Part shown: in pieces, positions 54,587 through 63,342 of the stretch | Numbering within the stretch: the stretch's first letter is position 1 | Layout: every line of letters starts with the position of its first letter | Assembly (NCBI GenBank): GCA_036271315.1 | Contig: DATBAV010000012.1 | Coordinates: forward strand, 1 to 64,000 | Length of the DNA: 64,000 bases | From: VRUE01 sp036271315 | Lineage (GTDB): Bacteria; Actinomycetota; Thermoleophilia; Solirubrobacterales; 70-9 | Reading direction: 5' to 3' | Made by a program: the position numbers and the translations under genes | Notes under the pieces: generated by a model | The model's input: only the letters and a program-made list of their open reading frames with translations | The model's database searches: none | Told to the model about the DNA's origin: nothing

Positions 54587-55294
54587 ATGAGCACCGCCAA
54601 CGAGCACGTCTTCTCGCATGGGATGGAGGACACCAGGGCGGCGCTGCAAAGCTGGAGCGAGCGGCGCTGGGTCGTTCTGCGCGCCTGGCTGGCGCTCAGC
54701 CTGGCAATTGCGCTGGCGCTGTTGGCCGCGGTCTGGGTCGTCGCCGGGCAACTCACGCCGGACCTCACGCCGATCCACCTGCCCGGCCTGACCGAACCGT
54801 CGGAACCCGGCGACCTGCTGCCGATCCTCTGGCGCAACTCGCTGGTTCTCGCTCTGCACGCGACCGCCTGCATCGCCGGCTTCATCGCCGGCTCCTCGAT
54901 GCCGATTGCTGCCGCTCAGCGCAGCGGCATCTCGCGCTGGATCCATGTCAAGGCGGGCGAGCTGGCGATCCTCTTCGTCTGCGCCGTCACCCTCTTCTCG
55001 CTCTCCACCCAGGCCCTCTACCTCGGCTTCCAGGGCTCGACGATCGCCTCCCAGCTGCACATCTCGGTCGCGACCCTGCTGCTTAGCGTGCTGCCGCACG
55101 CGTTGCTCGAGCTCACCGCGCTCTTCCTTCCGCTTGCCGCATGGCTGATCGCCAGTCGCCGCGGCGAGTGGAACCAGCTGCTCGCCGCCACCTTGGTCAC
55201 GGTGCTGATCGCGATTCCGGCCCTCGTCGTTGCAGCGACAATCGAGGTTTACATCTGGCCCCACATCCTCGAAGCTCTCTCGCCGGTGGCCTAA
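54587..55294 (+). CDS. SpoIIM-like (stage II sporulation protein M) membrane protein
   Basis: A 235-residue integral membrane protein with about six helices. RNSLVLALHATACIAGFIAG, LPHALLELTALFLPLAAWL and AATIEVYIWPHILEAL match the SpoIIM/DUF95 pattern (N in helix 2, HxxxE, and E-x-x-x-x-P). In sporulators SpoIIM works with SpoIID/P at engulfment; in non-sporulating actinobacteria homologues have unknown wall or membrane roles, so the name does not imply sporulation. It follows tRNA-Ala by 39 bp and ends at a hairpin. Confidence 0.78.
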   Translation: MSTANEHVFSHGMEDTRAALQSWSERRWVVLRAWLALSLAIALALLAAVWVVAGQLTPDLTPIHLPGLTEPSEPGDLLPILWRNSLVLALHATACIAGFIAGSSMPIAAAQRSGISRWIHVKAGELAILFVCAVTLFSLSTQALYLGFQGSTIASQLHISVATLLLSVLPHALLELTALFLPLAAWLIASRRGEWNQLLAATLVTVLIAIPALVVAATIEVYIWPHILEALSPVA

Positions 55295-55295
55295 A

Positions 55296-55331
55296 CCACC
55301 GCCCCCTCCGCTTCGCGTCCGGGGGCGGTGG
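55296..55331. terminator. GC-rich hairpin between spoIIM-like gene and leuS
   Basis: Perfect 11-bp arms 55296-55306 and 55321-55331 with a 14-nt loop, beginning two bases after the stop codon. No T tract. The loop region is nearly identical to that of the hairpin before rpsP (19851-19902). Confidence 0.55.
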
Positions 55332-55406
55332 CAGTCGCCATATCGGCGCCGCTCGCAAAGAATCAGATGGCGATGCTCGCTGATTGGTTCTCCATAGGAT
55401 GGCCGC

Positions 55407-57902
55407 ATGAGCGGCAGCTACGACCCCAAGGCAATCGAGCGCAAGTGGCAGCAGGTCTGGGCCGAGGAGAAGACCTGGGAGGTCGCCAACCCTGGCCAGC
55501 CCGGCTTCGATGACACCAAGCCGAAGTCCTACGTGCTGGAGATGCTGCCCTACCCCTCGGGCGAACCCCACGTCGGTCACCTCAAGTGCTACGCGGTCGG
55601 CGACGCGATCGCCCACTTCCGCCGCCGCAGCGGCTTCGAGGTGATCCACCCGATGGGCTACGACTCCTTCGGCCTGCCGGCGGAGAACAACGCGATCAAA
55701 ACCGGCGAGGCGCCGCGGGTCGCCACCGAGCGCTCGATCGCCTCCTTTCAGCGCCAGTTCCGCGAGTGGGGGATCTCGATCGACTGGTCGCGCGAACTGG
55801 CCACCCACACGCCCGAGTACTACCGCTGGACCCAGTGGATCTTCCTGCGCCTGCTCGAGCACGGTCTCGCCTACCGCACCGAAGCGCCGGTGCAGTGGTG
55901 TCCCAAGGACGCCACCGTGCTCGCCAACGAGCAGGTCGTCGACGGCCGCTGCGAGCGCTGCGGCACCGAGGTCGTGCAGCGCAAGCTCGAGCAGTGGTTC
56001 TTCAAGATCACCGACTACGCCGAGCGCCTGCTCGCCGACTTCGAGCGGCTCGAGTCCTGGCCCGAGCACGTGATCACGATGCAGCGCAACTGGATCGGCC
56101 GCTCGGAGGGGGCGGAAGTGACCTTTCGCTGCGAGGAAGTCGGCCTTGACTTCCCAGTCTTCACCACTCGCCCGGACACGCTCTTCGGCGCGACCTTCTT
56201 CGTCCTCGCGCCCGAGCACCCCGAGCTCGAGCGGCTCGTCGCCGGCACGCCGGCTGAGACGGCGGTGCGCGAGTACGTCGACCGCGCCGCCCGCGAGTCG
56301 AGCGAGGACCGCGGTGCCGAGGACCGCGAGAAGACCGGCGTGCCGCTCGGCCGCAGCGTCGTCAACCCGGTCAACGGCGAGGAGATCCCGATGTTCGTCG
56401 CCGACTACGTGCTGATGGAGTACGGCACCGGCGCGATCATGGCGGTGCCGGGCCACGACGAGCGCGACTACGCCTTCGCCAAGGCCTTCGAGCTGCCAAT
56501 CCGCCGCGTGATCGAGGGCAGCGATGACGAGAGCGGTCGCGATGAGGAGGGCCTGCCCTATCCCGGAGACGGCCCGATGACCGGCTCGGGGCGCTTCGAC
56601 GGCAAGGGCAACCGCGACGCCTACGCCGAGATTGTCGCCTGGCTGGCCGAGGAGGGCCGCGGCGAGACCGCCGTCAACTACCGCCTGCGCGACTGGCTGG
56701 TCTCGCGCCAGCGCTACTGGGGCGCGCCGATCCCGATCGTCTACTGCGATGAGTGCGGGATGGTGCCGGTGCCCGACGAGCAGCTGCCGGTCGAGCTGCC
56801 GGAGATTGACGATTACGCGCCGCAGGGCAAGAGCCCGCTGGCGGCGGCCGAGGACTGGGTCGCGACCGAGTGCCCGCGCTGCGGCAAGCCGGCCCGCCGC
56901 GAGACCGACACGATGGACACCTTCGTCGACTCCTCCTGGTACTTCATTCGCTACCTCGACCCGGGCAACACCGGGGCCGCCTGGGACCGCGCCGCGGCCG
57001 AGCACTGGCTGCCGGTCGACCAGTACATCGGCGGGGTCGAGCACGCGATCCTGCACCTGATGTACGCGCGCTTCTTCACCAAGGCGCTTGCCGACACCGG
57101 CCAGCTCGACGTCCAGGAGCCGTTCGCCAACCTCTTCGCCCAGGGCATGATCACCCGCGACGGGGCGAAGATGTCGAAGTCGCGCGGCAACACGGTCAGC
57201 CCGGCCGAGTACGTCGAGCGCTACGGCGCCGACACCGCCCGCACCTACATCTGCTTCATGGGCCCGCCCGAGCGCGATGCCGACTGGGCCGACGAGGGGG
57301 TAGAGGGCGTCAACCGCTTCCTCTCCCGGCTCTGGCGCCTCTGCGAGGAGGTCGGAGACAAGGGGGCCGGCGTGGACGTGAGCGGGCTCGAGCTCGGCGG
57401 CGACGCCCGGACGCTGTTGGCCAAGGCTCACTGGGCGATCGACAAGGTGACCCGCGATTTCCAGCGCGGTTTCCAGTTCAACACGGTGATCGCCGCCGTG
57501 ATGGAGCTGGTCAACGACGCATACCGGCTCAAGGACGGTCTATACGGCGATCCGGAGGGTGCCGCGACGGTCCGCTTCGCGACGGCGACGGCGGCGTCGC
57601 TGATCTTCCCCTTCGCACCGCATCTGGGGGCAGAGATCTGGGAGTGCCTGCAGGGAGAGAGGGTCTGGGAGCAGCCCTGGCCCGAGGCGGACCCGGCTCT
57701 GCTCAGCAGCGACACCGTGACCCTCGTCGTCCAGGTCAACGGCAAGCTGCGCGATCGGATCGAGGCGGCCGCCGACGCTCCCAAGGACGAGCTGCTGCGC
57801 CTCGCCCACGCCAGTGACAAGGTCGCACGGTTCCTCGACGGCAAAGAGGTCGTCAAGGAGGTCGTCGTACCGGGCAAGCTGGTTAACCTCGTAGTTCGCT
57901 GA
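55407..57902 (+). CDS. leuS: Leucyl-tRNA synthetase
   Basis: An 831-residue class I synthetase. HIGH-type motif PYPSGEPHVGHLK, editing domain CP1 (about 220-400, with TRPDTLFGATF and the conserved VPGHDERDYAF), zinc-like knuckles CPKDATVLAN and CRC-type pairs, WYFIRYLDP and the KMSKS motif GAKMSKSRGN. The C-terminal anticodon/CTD region is complete. No T-box leader is apparent in the 112 bp upstream; the gene is preceded by the hairpin at 55296-55331. Confidence 0.97.
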   Translation: MSGSYDPKAIERKWQQVWAEEKTWEVANPGQPGFDDTKPKSYVLEMLPYPSGEPHVGHLKCYAVGDAIAHFRRRSGFEVIHPMGYDSFGLPAENNAIKTGEAPRVATERSIASFQRQFREWGISIDWSRELATHTPEYYRWTQWIFLRLLEHGLAYRTEAPVQWCPKDATVLANEQVVDGRCERCGTEVVQRKLEQWFFKITDYAERLLADFERLESWPEHVITMQRNWIGRSEGAEVTFRCEEVGLDFPVFTTRPDTLFGATFFVLAPEHPELERLVAGTPAETAVREYVDRAARESSEDRGAEDREKTGVPLGRSVVNPVNGEEIPMFVADYVLMEYGTGAIMAVPGHDERDYAFAKAFELPIRRVIEGSDDESGRDEEGLPYPGDGPMTGSGRFDGKGNRDAYAEIVAWLAEEGRGETAVNYRLRDWLVSRQRYWGAPIPIVYCDECGMVPVPDEQLPVELPEIDDYAPQGKSPLAAAEDWVATECPRCGKPARRETDTMDTFVDSSWYFIRYLDPGNTGAAWDRAAAEHWLPVDQYIGGVEHAILHLMYARFFTKALADTGQLDVQEPFANLFAQGMITRDGAKMSKSRGNTVSPAEYVERYGADTARTYICFMGPPERDADWADEGVEGVNRFLSRLWRLCEEVGDKGAGVDVSGLELGGDARTLLAKAHWAIDKVTRDFQRGFQFNTVIAAVMELVNDAYRLKDGLYGDPEGAATVRFATATAASLIFPFAPHLGAEIWECLQGERVWEQPWPEADPALLSSDTVTLVVQVNGKLRDRIEAAADAPKDELLRLAHASDKVARFLDGKEVVKEVVVPGKLVNLVVR

Positions 57903-57943
57903 GCGGTCACGGCTCCGCTCTACTTATCTGGTACAAAGCGCCC

Positions 57944-58342
57944 GTGCTCGTCAGAAGACACGCCGAGGCCTCGGTCGAGGAATGGCACCGTTTGCGCACC
58001 CGCGTGCTGATGGACGCGGGCGAACTCGGCTCGCGCAATCTCTCGGTGACCTGGCTCGAGCTTCCCTCGGGTGCCGAGCAGACGCTGCGCTCCGACGAGC
58101 AGGCCGAGCAGGCCTACGTGGTCGTGCGCGGCGCCGGCACGATGTCGGTGGCGGGAGACACCCAGCAGGTCGCCGAGGGCGACCTGATCCTCGTCCCGCC
58201 GGCGACCGAGCACGCAATCGCCAACAACGGTGACGACGAGCTCGCCTGCATCTCGGTGCAGTCGCCTCCGGTTGCCGCCGCTGAGCTCTACAGCGACCAA
58301 CTAGCAGAGGTCGCCGGCTACGACGAAGATGAGTCGCGGTAA
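57944..58342 (+). CDS. Cupin-domain protein
   Basis: A 132-residue single cupin. Strand motifs are SDEQAEQAYVVVRGAGTMSV and GDLILVPPATEHAIANNG (motif 2 His retained; motif 1 has Gln/Glu in place of His-His). Possibly a mannose-6-phosphate isomerase-like sugar binder or a small-molecule sensor; function unknown. GTG start. The TAA stop lies in the left arm of the inverted repeat 58326-58432. Confidence 0.83.
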   Translation: MLVRRHAEASVEEWHRLRTRVLMDAGELGSRNLSVTWLELPSGAEQTLRSDEQAEQAYVVVRGAGTMSVAGDTQQVAEGDLILVPPATEHAIANNGDDELACISVQSPPVAAAELYSDQLAEVAGYDEDESR

Positions 58343-58432
58343 GCGGCGCATCTCGGCGTCCTCGGTCGCTTGCGTGCAGAGCACGCGGCGCTCCCTGCGT
58401 CCTTGAGCTGCTTGCTTACCGCGGCTCATCTT
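58326..58432. repeat. Long inverted repeat after the cupin gene
   Basis: 19-bp arms at 58326-58344 and 58414-58432 are complementary with one G-T wobble; the 69-nt loop contains a second hairpin, GCGTGC-AGA-GCACGC (58372-58386). The cupin TAA stop (58340-58342) is inside the left arm. It may terminate the leuS-cupin transcript before comEA, although no T tract follows. Confidence 0.72.
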
Positions 58433-58494
58433 GGTTTGAGTTTCTTTTGAGATAGCGCGCCACGAGTGCGTCGGGACTGGCCAGGGTTCAGTGG

Positions 58495-59097
58495 GTGCCC
58501 GATCTCTCCCGCTCTCAGCTAGCCGTCTACGGCGCAATTGCAGTTGCGCTCCTGCTGCTCGGGGCGCGTGCGATCCGGGCGGAGGGCAACAGCGGTGAAG
58601 CCAGCTCGTCGTACTCATCTGACGATGGCGACTACTCATCGGACGGCGGCAAGGAATTCAGCATCGACAACAGCGGGTCCGGCGGCGATGTCGTCGTTGA
58701 CGTAACTGGTGCGGTGGCGCGCCCGGGGGTCTACCGGCTGCCGGCGGGGGCGCGGGTGACCGATGCGGTCGAGCGGGCGGGGGGAGCGAGCGGCGGTGCC
58801 CTGCTGGAAGCGATTAACCTCGCCGCGCGCCTGGCCGACGGGCAGCAGGTGGTGGTGCCAAAGCGGGGCGCGCCGCTCGCGGCGGGCGCCGCGGCGGGCG
58901 AAGAAGGCCCGATCAGCCTTGGCACGGCGACGGTCGAGAAACTCGACACGATCGACGGCATCGGGCCCGTGACCGCGCAGGACATCGTCGAGTTCCGCGA
59001 CGAACACGGTGGTCTCTCCTCGATCGACCAGCTCGACCAGGTGAGCGGGATCGGGCCGGCGACGATGGAGTCGCTGCGCGCCCGCCTGCAGCCCTGA
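58495..59097 (+). CDS. comEA: ComEA-type DNA-binding competence protein
   Basis: A 200-residue membrane-anchored DNA receptor of natural transformation. A single N-terminal helix (AVYGAIAVALLLLGARAI) is followed by a Ser/Asp linker, an SLBB domain (VVVDVTGAVARPGVYRLPAG) and a C-terminal helix-hairpin-helix pair (TIDGIGPVTAQDIVEFR, QVSGIGPATMESLR). GTG start, six bases before comEC; the two form the standard comE pair. Confidence 0.92.
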   Translation: MPDLSRSQLAVYGAIAVALLLLGARAIRAEGNSGEASSSYSSDDGDYSSDGGKEFSIDNSGSGGDVVVDVTGAVARPGVYRLPAGARVTDAVERAGGASGGALLEAINLAARLADGQQVVVPKRGAPLAAGAAAGEEGPISLGTATVEKLDTIDGIGPVTAQDIVEFRDEHGGLSSIDQLDQVSGIGPATMESLRARLQP

Positions 59098-59103
59098 ACG
59101 GCG

Positions 59104-61008
59104 ATGCGGGGCGGCCGGCCGAGCGCGGCGACAGTGCTCGGAATGGTCCTGGTCGTCGCCCTTGCCGTCGGCCATCGCGATCAGATCCGGGCCCGCGCCG
59201 AGCGAGCCTTGGGCAGCGACATGCCGGCCCGCGAGGCGGCGCTGGCCCGCGGCTTCGTCCTCGGCGAGGACGAGCGAATCGATGCGGGCACGGTCGAAGA
59301 CTTCCGCCGCGCCGGCCTCAGCCACCTGCTGGCAGTCTCCGGGCAGAACGTGGCGCTGCTTGCGCTGCTGGCGATGCCGTTGCTGGCCCTCCTTGGCATG
59401 CCGCTACGCACCCGCCTGCTCTGGGTCGTCGCCACGATCGCGGTCTACGTCCCTCTCGCTGGCGGCGGTCCTTCGATCGTGCGGGCCGGCGTGATGGGAG
59501 TGCTGACCCTGCTGGCGACGTTTGCCGGTCGTCGCGCCTCGCGCTTCTACGCACTGACGATCGCCGCGATCGTCACCCTGGCGATCGACCCGCGGATCGG
59601 CGCCGACGTCGGCTGGCAGCTCAGCTTCGCGGCCGTACTCGGCATCCTCGCGATCGCCCAGCCGCTACGGAGGGCGATCGTCAGTCGGCTCGGATCGGGG
59701 GCCCTGCGGGGAGCACTGGCCGAGGGCGTGGCGGTGACGGTTGCGGCGACGCTCGCCACCGCGCCGCTGATCGTCTTTCACTTCGGCGAACTCTCGACCG
59801 TGGGTCTCTTCGCCAACCTACTGGCGCTGCCCGCGGTCGCCCCGGCGATGTGGCTCGGCATGCTCAGCTCGATCGGCGCCCAGGTACCCGGCTTCCCGGC
59901 GGCGATCCCGAACGCGATCGCCGCGCCCCTGCTCGCCTACATCGCCGCCGTGGCGAGCTGGTGCGGCCGGCCGGGCTGGGCTTGCCTGGAGGTGGATCTG
60001 GGTGTCCGCGGCCTAGTTGCGTCCTACGTTGCCCTGACCGCGATGGCGATCTCCCTACCGGCATTGCTGCGCCGCCGCCGTATCGCGGCGCTTCGCCGCG
60101 AGCGAGGTCCCGGCAGTCCCAGGTGCAACGTTTTCCCACCGTCTCAGGGCCGTAAAGCGTTGCACCGGTGCTGGCGACCGGCGGCGGCTGGGGTCGCCCT
60201 CGTGGTGGTGGTCGCGTTGGTTTGTCTGGGCGCCAACGCAGGGGAGTCACCGACCCCGGCCACTCCTGCGTTGCGTATCGACGTTCTCGATGTCGGCCAG
60301 GGCGACGCGATCCTCCTGCGGCCGGCGATGGCGCCGCCGGTCCTGATCGACGGGGGTCCACCGGGAGATGATCTGCTCGCCAAGCTCGAGGACGCCGGCG
60401 TCGATTCCCTTGGCGTCGCTCTCGTCACTCACGAACAGTCCGATCACGCCGGCGGCATCGAAGAACTGTTCCAGCGGCATTTCTCGGTCGGCCGGCTGCT
60501 GTACGCGCGACTCGGTCGTCGCTTGCGAGGCGCGGCTGCGGCCACCGGCGCCGGTCCCGAGCGGGTCGCGGCGGGTGACTCGCTGCGGGTCGGCCGCCTG
60601 CGGCTCAGCGTTCTCTGGCCGCCGCCGGAGCTGCTCGACCAACCGCTGGGCGGTGCCGACCCCAACGCCCAGGCTCTTGTCCTGCTTGCTCGCTGGCGAT
60701 GGTTCTCGATTCTGCTCACCGCCGACGCCGAGGCGGGAGAAGTGCCGATCGACCCCGGGCCGGTGGACGTGCTCAAGGTCGCTCACCACGGCAGTGAAGA
60801 CGCCGGCCTCGGTGCCCTGCTCGATCGCACGACGCCACGCCTCGCGGTGATCTCGGTCGGCGCCGACAACCCCTACGGCCATCCTGCCCCCAGCACGCTG
60901 GCCGAGCTTGCCCGCCACGGGGTGCAAACGCTGCGAACGGACAGACGTGGCACCATAGAGCTGGATGTGGATCAGAATTCTTTCGTGGTCCGGGCAGGTG
61001 GTGGTTGA
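59104..61008 (+). CDS. comEC: ComEC/Rec2 DNA-uptake channel
   Basis: A 634-residue polytopic protein that passes single-stranded DNA through the membrane. The competence domain (about 70-330) contains AGLSHLLAVSGQNVALLAL; the C-terminal metallo-beta-lactamase-like domain (about 385-634) has VLDVGQGDAILLRP, VTHEQSDHAGG and VAHHGSED. The N-terminal OB-fold region (DUF4131) is mostly missing, so it is shorter than many homologues. A linker between the two domains encodes a 13-bp palindrome (60122-60166). Confidence 0.94.
   Translation: MRGGRPSAATVLGMVLVVALAVGHRDQIRARAERALGSDMPAREAALARGFVLGEDERIDAGTVEDFRRAGLSHLLAVSGQNVALLALLAMPLLALLGMPLRTRLLWVVATIAVYVPLAGGGPSIVRAGVMGVLTLLATFAGRRASRFYALTIAAIVTLAIDPRIGADVGWQLSFAAVLGILAIAQPLRRAIVSRLGSGALRGALAEGVAVTVAATLATAPLIVFHFGELSTVGLFANLLALPAVAPAMWLGMLSSIGAQVPGFPAAIPNAIAAPLLAYIAAVASWCGRPGWACLEVDLGVRGLVASYVALTAMAISLPALLRRRRIAALRRERGPGSPRCNVFPPSQGRKALHRCWRPAAAGVALVVVVALVCLGANAGESPTPATPALRIDVLDVGQGDAILLRPAMAPPVLIDGGPPGDDLLAKLEDAGVDSLGVALVTHEQSDHAGGIEELFQRHFSVGRLLYARLGRRLRGAAAATGAGPERVAAGDSLRVGRLRLSVLWPPPELLDQPLGGADPNAQALVLLARWRWFSILLTADAEAGEVPIDPGPVDVLKVAHHGSEDAGLGALLDRTTPRLAVISVGADNPYGHPAPSTLAELARHGVQTLRTDRRGTIELDVDQNSFVVRAGGG
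60122..60166. repeat. Palindrome inside comEC linker
   Basis: Arms 60122-60134 and 60154-60166 pair over 13 bp (one T-G), the first nine being GGTGCAACG/CGTTGCACC. Composition is less GC-rich than flanking codons. It codes for PRCNVFPPSQGRKALHRCW, in frame, between the competence and MBL domains. Confidence 0.7.
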
Positions 61009-61083
61009 GCTGCCTCAACGGATGGCCGAGGCAAAACTGGGGTTTCGTCGCCGTGGCTCTCTTGCTCATCCCGACCGGGGTCG

Positions 61084-61929
61084 ATGGACGTAACGGTGGC
61101 TTCCAAGGTTGCACACTCATTGACGCGGTCGCTGGGTGGTCTCAGCCTGGCTGAGGGCAGCATGCTGCTGCGCCTGCGCCGCGCCTCGATCGCGCTGCTC
61201 GGCCTCGTCGGTGCCGTTGGTCTCGGCCTGGTCTTCTTCATCTCGCAGATCGGTTGGCCGGGGGTTCTCAGCGGGCCGTTGCCGGGGACTCCGAGCCGTG
61301 CCGGCACCGTTCACGACGCGATCGCCCTGACGCACCCCGGGCCAGCGATCGTGGCCGCGAGGCCGGCAACCGCCGGCACCGGCCAAGGTGCGGGCAGCGC
61401 CGCGCGCCGCGTTGCAGCTCCTTCGCACGGCTCCCAGGTCGGCAATTCTAAGCAGCTGGGGGATAGCGCCGGAGTGCGTCCGGGCCACGGCACCGGCCAG
61501 CCGGGATCCTCTCAGCCCGCTCCCGAACCGGCACCGGCGACGCCGGCACCCGCTCCTTCGGCGACGCCCACGGTGGCAAGCTCACCGCCGCCGAGCACCA
61601 GCGAACCGGTCAAGACGAGCTCGAGCTCCAAGGCAAGCGAAGCCGCAGTCGCCAAGGCCGTCAGCGACAACAGCAAGTCCGCGGCGGCGACGCCGGCGAA
61701 GTCGCAGGGCCAGAAGTCGACCAGGGACGAAGGCTCCTCATCGGGTTCGACGAAATCGAGCGAAGCATCGAGTGCGAAGGCGAAACGCGACGAAAGCGTC
61801 GCCAAGACCAAAGCGAAAGCGTCACCGCCCCCGCCCGCGGCCGCGCCGGAAAAGAGCGCACCGGCACCTAGTCCCGCGGCGTCGAAGGAAGCCGCCGACG
61901 CGGCGAAAGCCAACCAGGCCGCTCACTAG
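61084..61929 (+). CDS. Membrane-anchored low-complexity protein
   Basis: A 281-residue protein with one membrane helix (ASIALLGLVGAVGLGLVFFI, about 34-53) near the N-terminus, a short ordered stretch, then about 180 residues of Ala, Pro, Ser and Lys repeats (PAPEPAPATPAPAPSATP and Ser/Lys runs). The outer part looks disordered and could span the cell wall. No domain recognised. Codon bias is normal and it is in frame between comEC and holA, so it seems a real gene, but the product is unknown. Confidence 0.65.
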   Translation: MDVTVASKVAHSLTRSLGGLSLAEGSMLLRLRRASIALLGLVGAVGLGLVFFISQIGWPGVLSGPLPGTPSRAGTVHDAIALTHPGPAIVAARPATAGTGQGAGSAARRVAAPSHGSQVGNSKQLGDSAGVRPGHGTGQPGSSQPAPEPAPATPAPAPSATPTVASSPPPSTSEPVKTSSSSKASEAAVAKAVSDNSKSAAATPAKSQGQKSTRDEGSSSGSTKSSEASSAKAKRDESVAKTKAKASPPPPAAAPEKSAPAPSPAASKEAADAAKANQAAH

Positions 61930-61940
61930 ACTCGGCCACG

Positions 61941-62912
61941 ATGGCCGCAGCCCTGGCATCCCTGTACCTGATCGCCGGCACCGATCAGGCGAAGATCGAC
62001 GCGACGCGCTCGCGCCTGCGTAGCCGTGCCGAAGGTGACGGTGGCACCGGCGCGCTCGAGGTGTTCGAGGCCAGTGAGGGCAAGGGCTCGCCCGATCACG
62101 AGGCGCTGCTGGCGGCGATTCCGGCGATGTCGCTGACCGAGACGCGGCGCTACCTGCTCGCCGATGGGGTCGATCGCTGGCGCGACCGCCAGCTCAGCGC
62201 GGTGGTCGAGGCGATCGGCGCCCTGCCACCCGACCTGACCGTGGTGCTGATCGCTCGCGCCAAAGCGCCGGCGAAGCTGGCGAAGGCGGTCAAGGCGGCG
62301 GCGGGGGAGATCCACGAATTCGAAGCGCCAAAGCCGCGAGAGATGCCGCGCATCCTGGTCGGCGACGCGAAGCGCCTCGGTTTCGCGCTCGATCCCGCGG
62401 CGGCCCGCATCCTCGTCGATCGCATGGGCGCCAGCCCGGTCCGCCTCGGCAACGAGCTGGAGCGCCTGGCGCTGTGGGCCGGGGAGGGTGGCGCGGTCTC
62501 GGCCGCCGACCTCGAAGCGATGGTCTCCGACACTTCCGAGGCGGCGGTCTGGGCGCTCTCGGACGCGATGCTCGAACGCAACCCGGCGAAGGCGGCCTCC
62601 CTGGCCGAGCGGCTGATCTCCCAGGGCGAGAACGTCACCGGCCTGATCTACGGCCTCGCTTCGCGGCTGCGCAAGGCTTGCACCGCGGCCGCCCAGCTCG
62701 AGCAGGGCATACCGGCCAAGCAGGTGGAGTCGAGCCTTGGCATGCACCCGTACGCGGCCAAGCAGCTGGTCACGCGGCTTGGCAAGACCAATATCGACGC
62801 CCTGCGCGCTGCGACTGGGGCGCTTGCCGATTTGGAGGTTTGGTGCCGAGGGGGCGCTGATTACGGCGACAACGTGGCGCTGACGCTCGCTATTCGCAAA
62901 ATGACGGTCTAA
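61941..62912 (+). CDS. holA: DNA polymerase III subunit delta
   Basis: Clamp-loader wrench, 323 residues. Recognisable features are N-terminal SLYLIAGTDQAKIDATRS, PPDLTVVLIARAKAPAKL, LVDRMGASPVRLGNELERLAL and a C-terminal helical collar segment ALADLEVWCRGG with ...NVALTLAIRKM. It follows comEC as in many bacteria, and converges with rpsT. Confidence 0.93.
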   Translation: MAAALASLYLIAGTDQAKIDATRSRLRSRAEGDGGTGALEVFEASEGKGSPDHEALLAAIPAMSLTETRRYLLADGVDRWRDRQLSAVVEAIGALPPDLTVVLIARAKAPAKLAKAVKAAAGEIHEFEAPKPREMPRILVGDAKRLGFALDPAAARILVDRMGASPVRLGNELERLALWAGEGGAVSAADLEAMVSDTSEAAVWALSDAMLERNPAKAASLAERLISQGENVTGLIYGLASRLRKACTAAAQLEQGIPAKQVESSLGMHPYAAKQLVTRLGKTNIDALRAATGALADLEVWCRGGADYGDNVALTLAIRKMTV

Positions 62913-62954
62913 AGAAGGCCGTGAAAACCAAGCAGCTCAAGGACGAGCGAGGGA

Positions 62955-62969
62955 ATGTGCTCTGCACAT
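62955..62969. terminator. Small hairpin between holA and rpsT
   Basis: ATGTGC-TCT-GCACAT, six bp stem, in the 97-bp gap between convergent holA and rpsT. It may end the rpsT transcript; no T tract. Confidence 0.3.
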
Positions 62970-63009
62970 GACCGAACGAGGACGCCGAGATGCGCCGGTT
63001 TGCAGCGGC

Positions 63010-63273
63010 CTACGCTCGGGTTGTAGCGATACGTGAAGCGCGGGACTTCTTGCGGGCGCCAGTGTTCTTGTGCATGGCGCCCTTTTGGACGGCCTTGTCG
63101 ATCTTCGAGACGAGGACCTTGTGCTCGGCCTCGATCTTGCTCGTATCGCCCGCCTCCACAGCGGCCTCGAGCCGACGGAAGTAGGTCTTCACCGTGCTCG
63201 TGAGCAGGCGGTTCTCCGTACGCTCGCGCTCGCTGCGTAGGATCCGCTTCTTCTGTGAGGCTATGTTGGCCAT
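63010..63273 (-). CDS. rpsT: 30S ribosomal protein S20
   Basis: An 87-residue S20 beginning MANIASQKKRILRSERER and with HKNTGARKKSRASRIA at the C-terminus. The opposite strand orientation to holA and murJ is the usual arrangement. ATG at 63273. Confidence 0.97.
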   Translation of the reverse strand: MANIASQKKRILRSERERTENRLLTSTVKTYFRRLEAAVEAGDTSKIEAEHKVLVSKIDKAVQKGAMHKNTGARKKSRASRIATTRA

Positions 63274-63342
63274 AAGTCATGTGCCTGAGTGGGCTCCGAG
63301 CCCCCTCCTGGCGGCCGCCGACTATAGCGACTGAGACCAAGC

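Noticed and set aside
54587..55294. Evidence for endospore formation
   Set aside because: Only a SpoIIM-like membrane protein is present; this family is widespread in non-sporulating bacteria.
55197..57431. 744-codon minus-strand open frame opposite leuS
   Set aside because: leuS motifs are complete on the plus strand; the minus frame shows no family resemblance.
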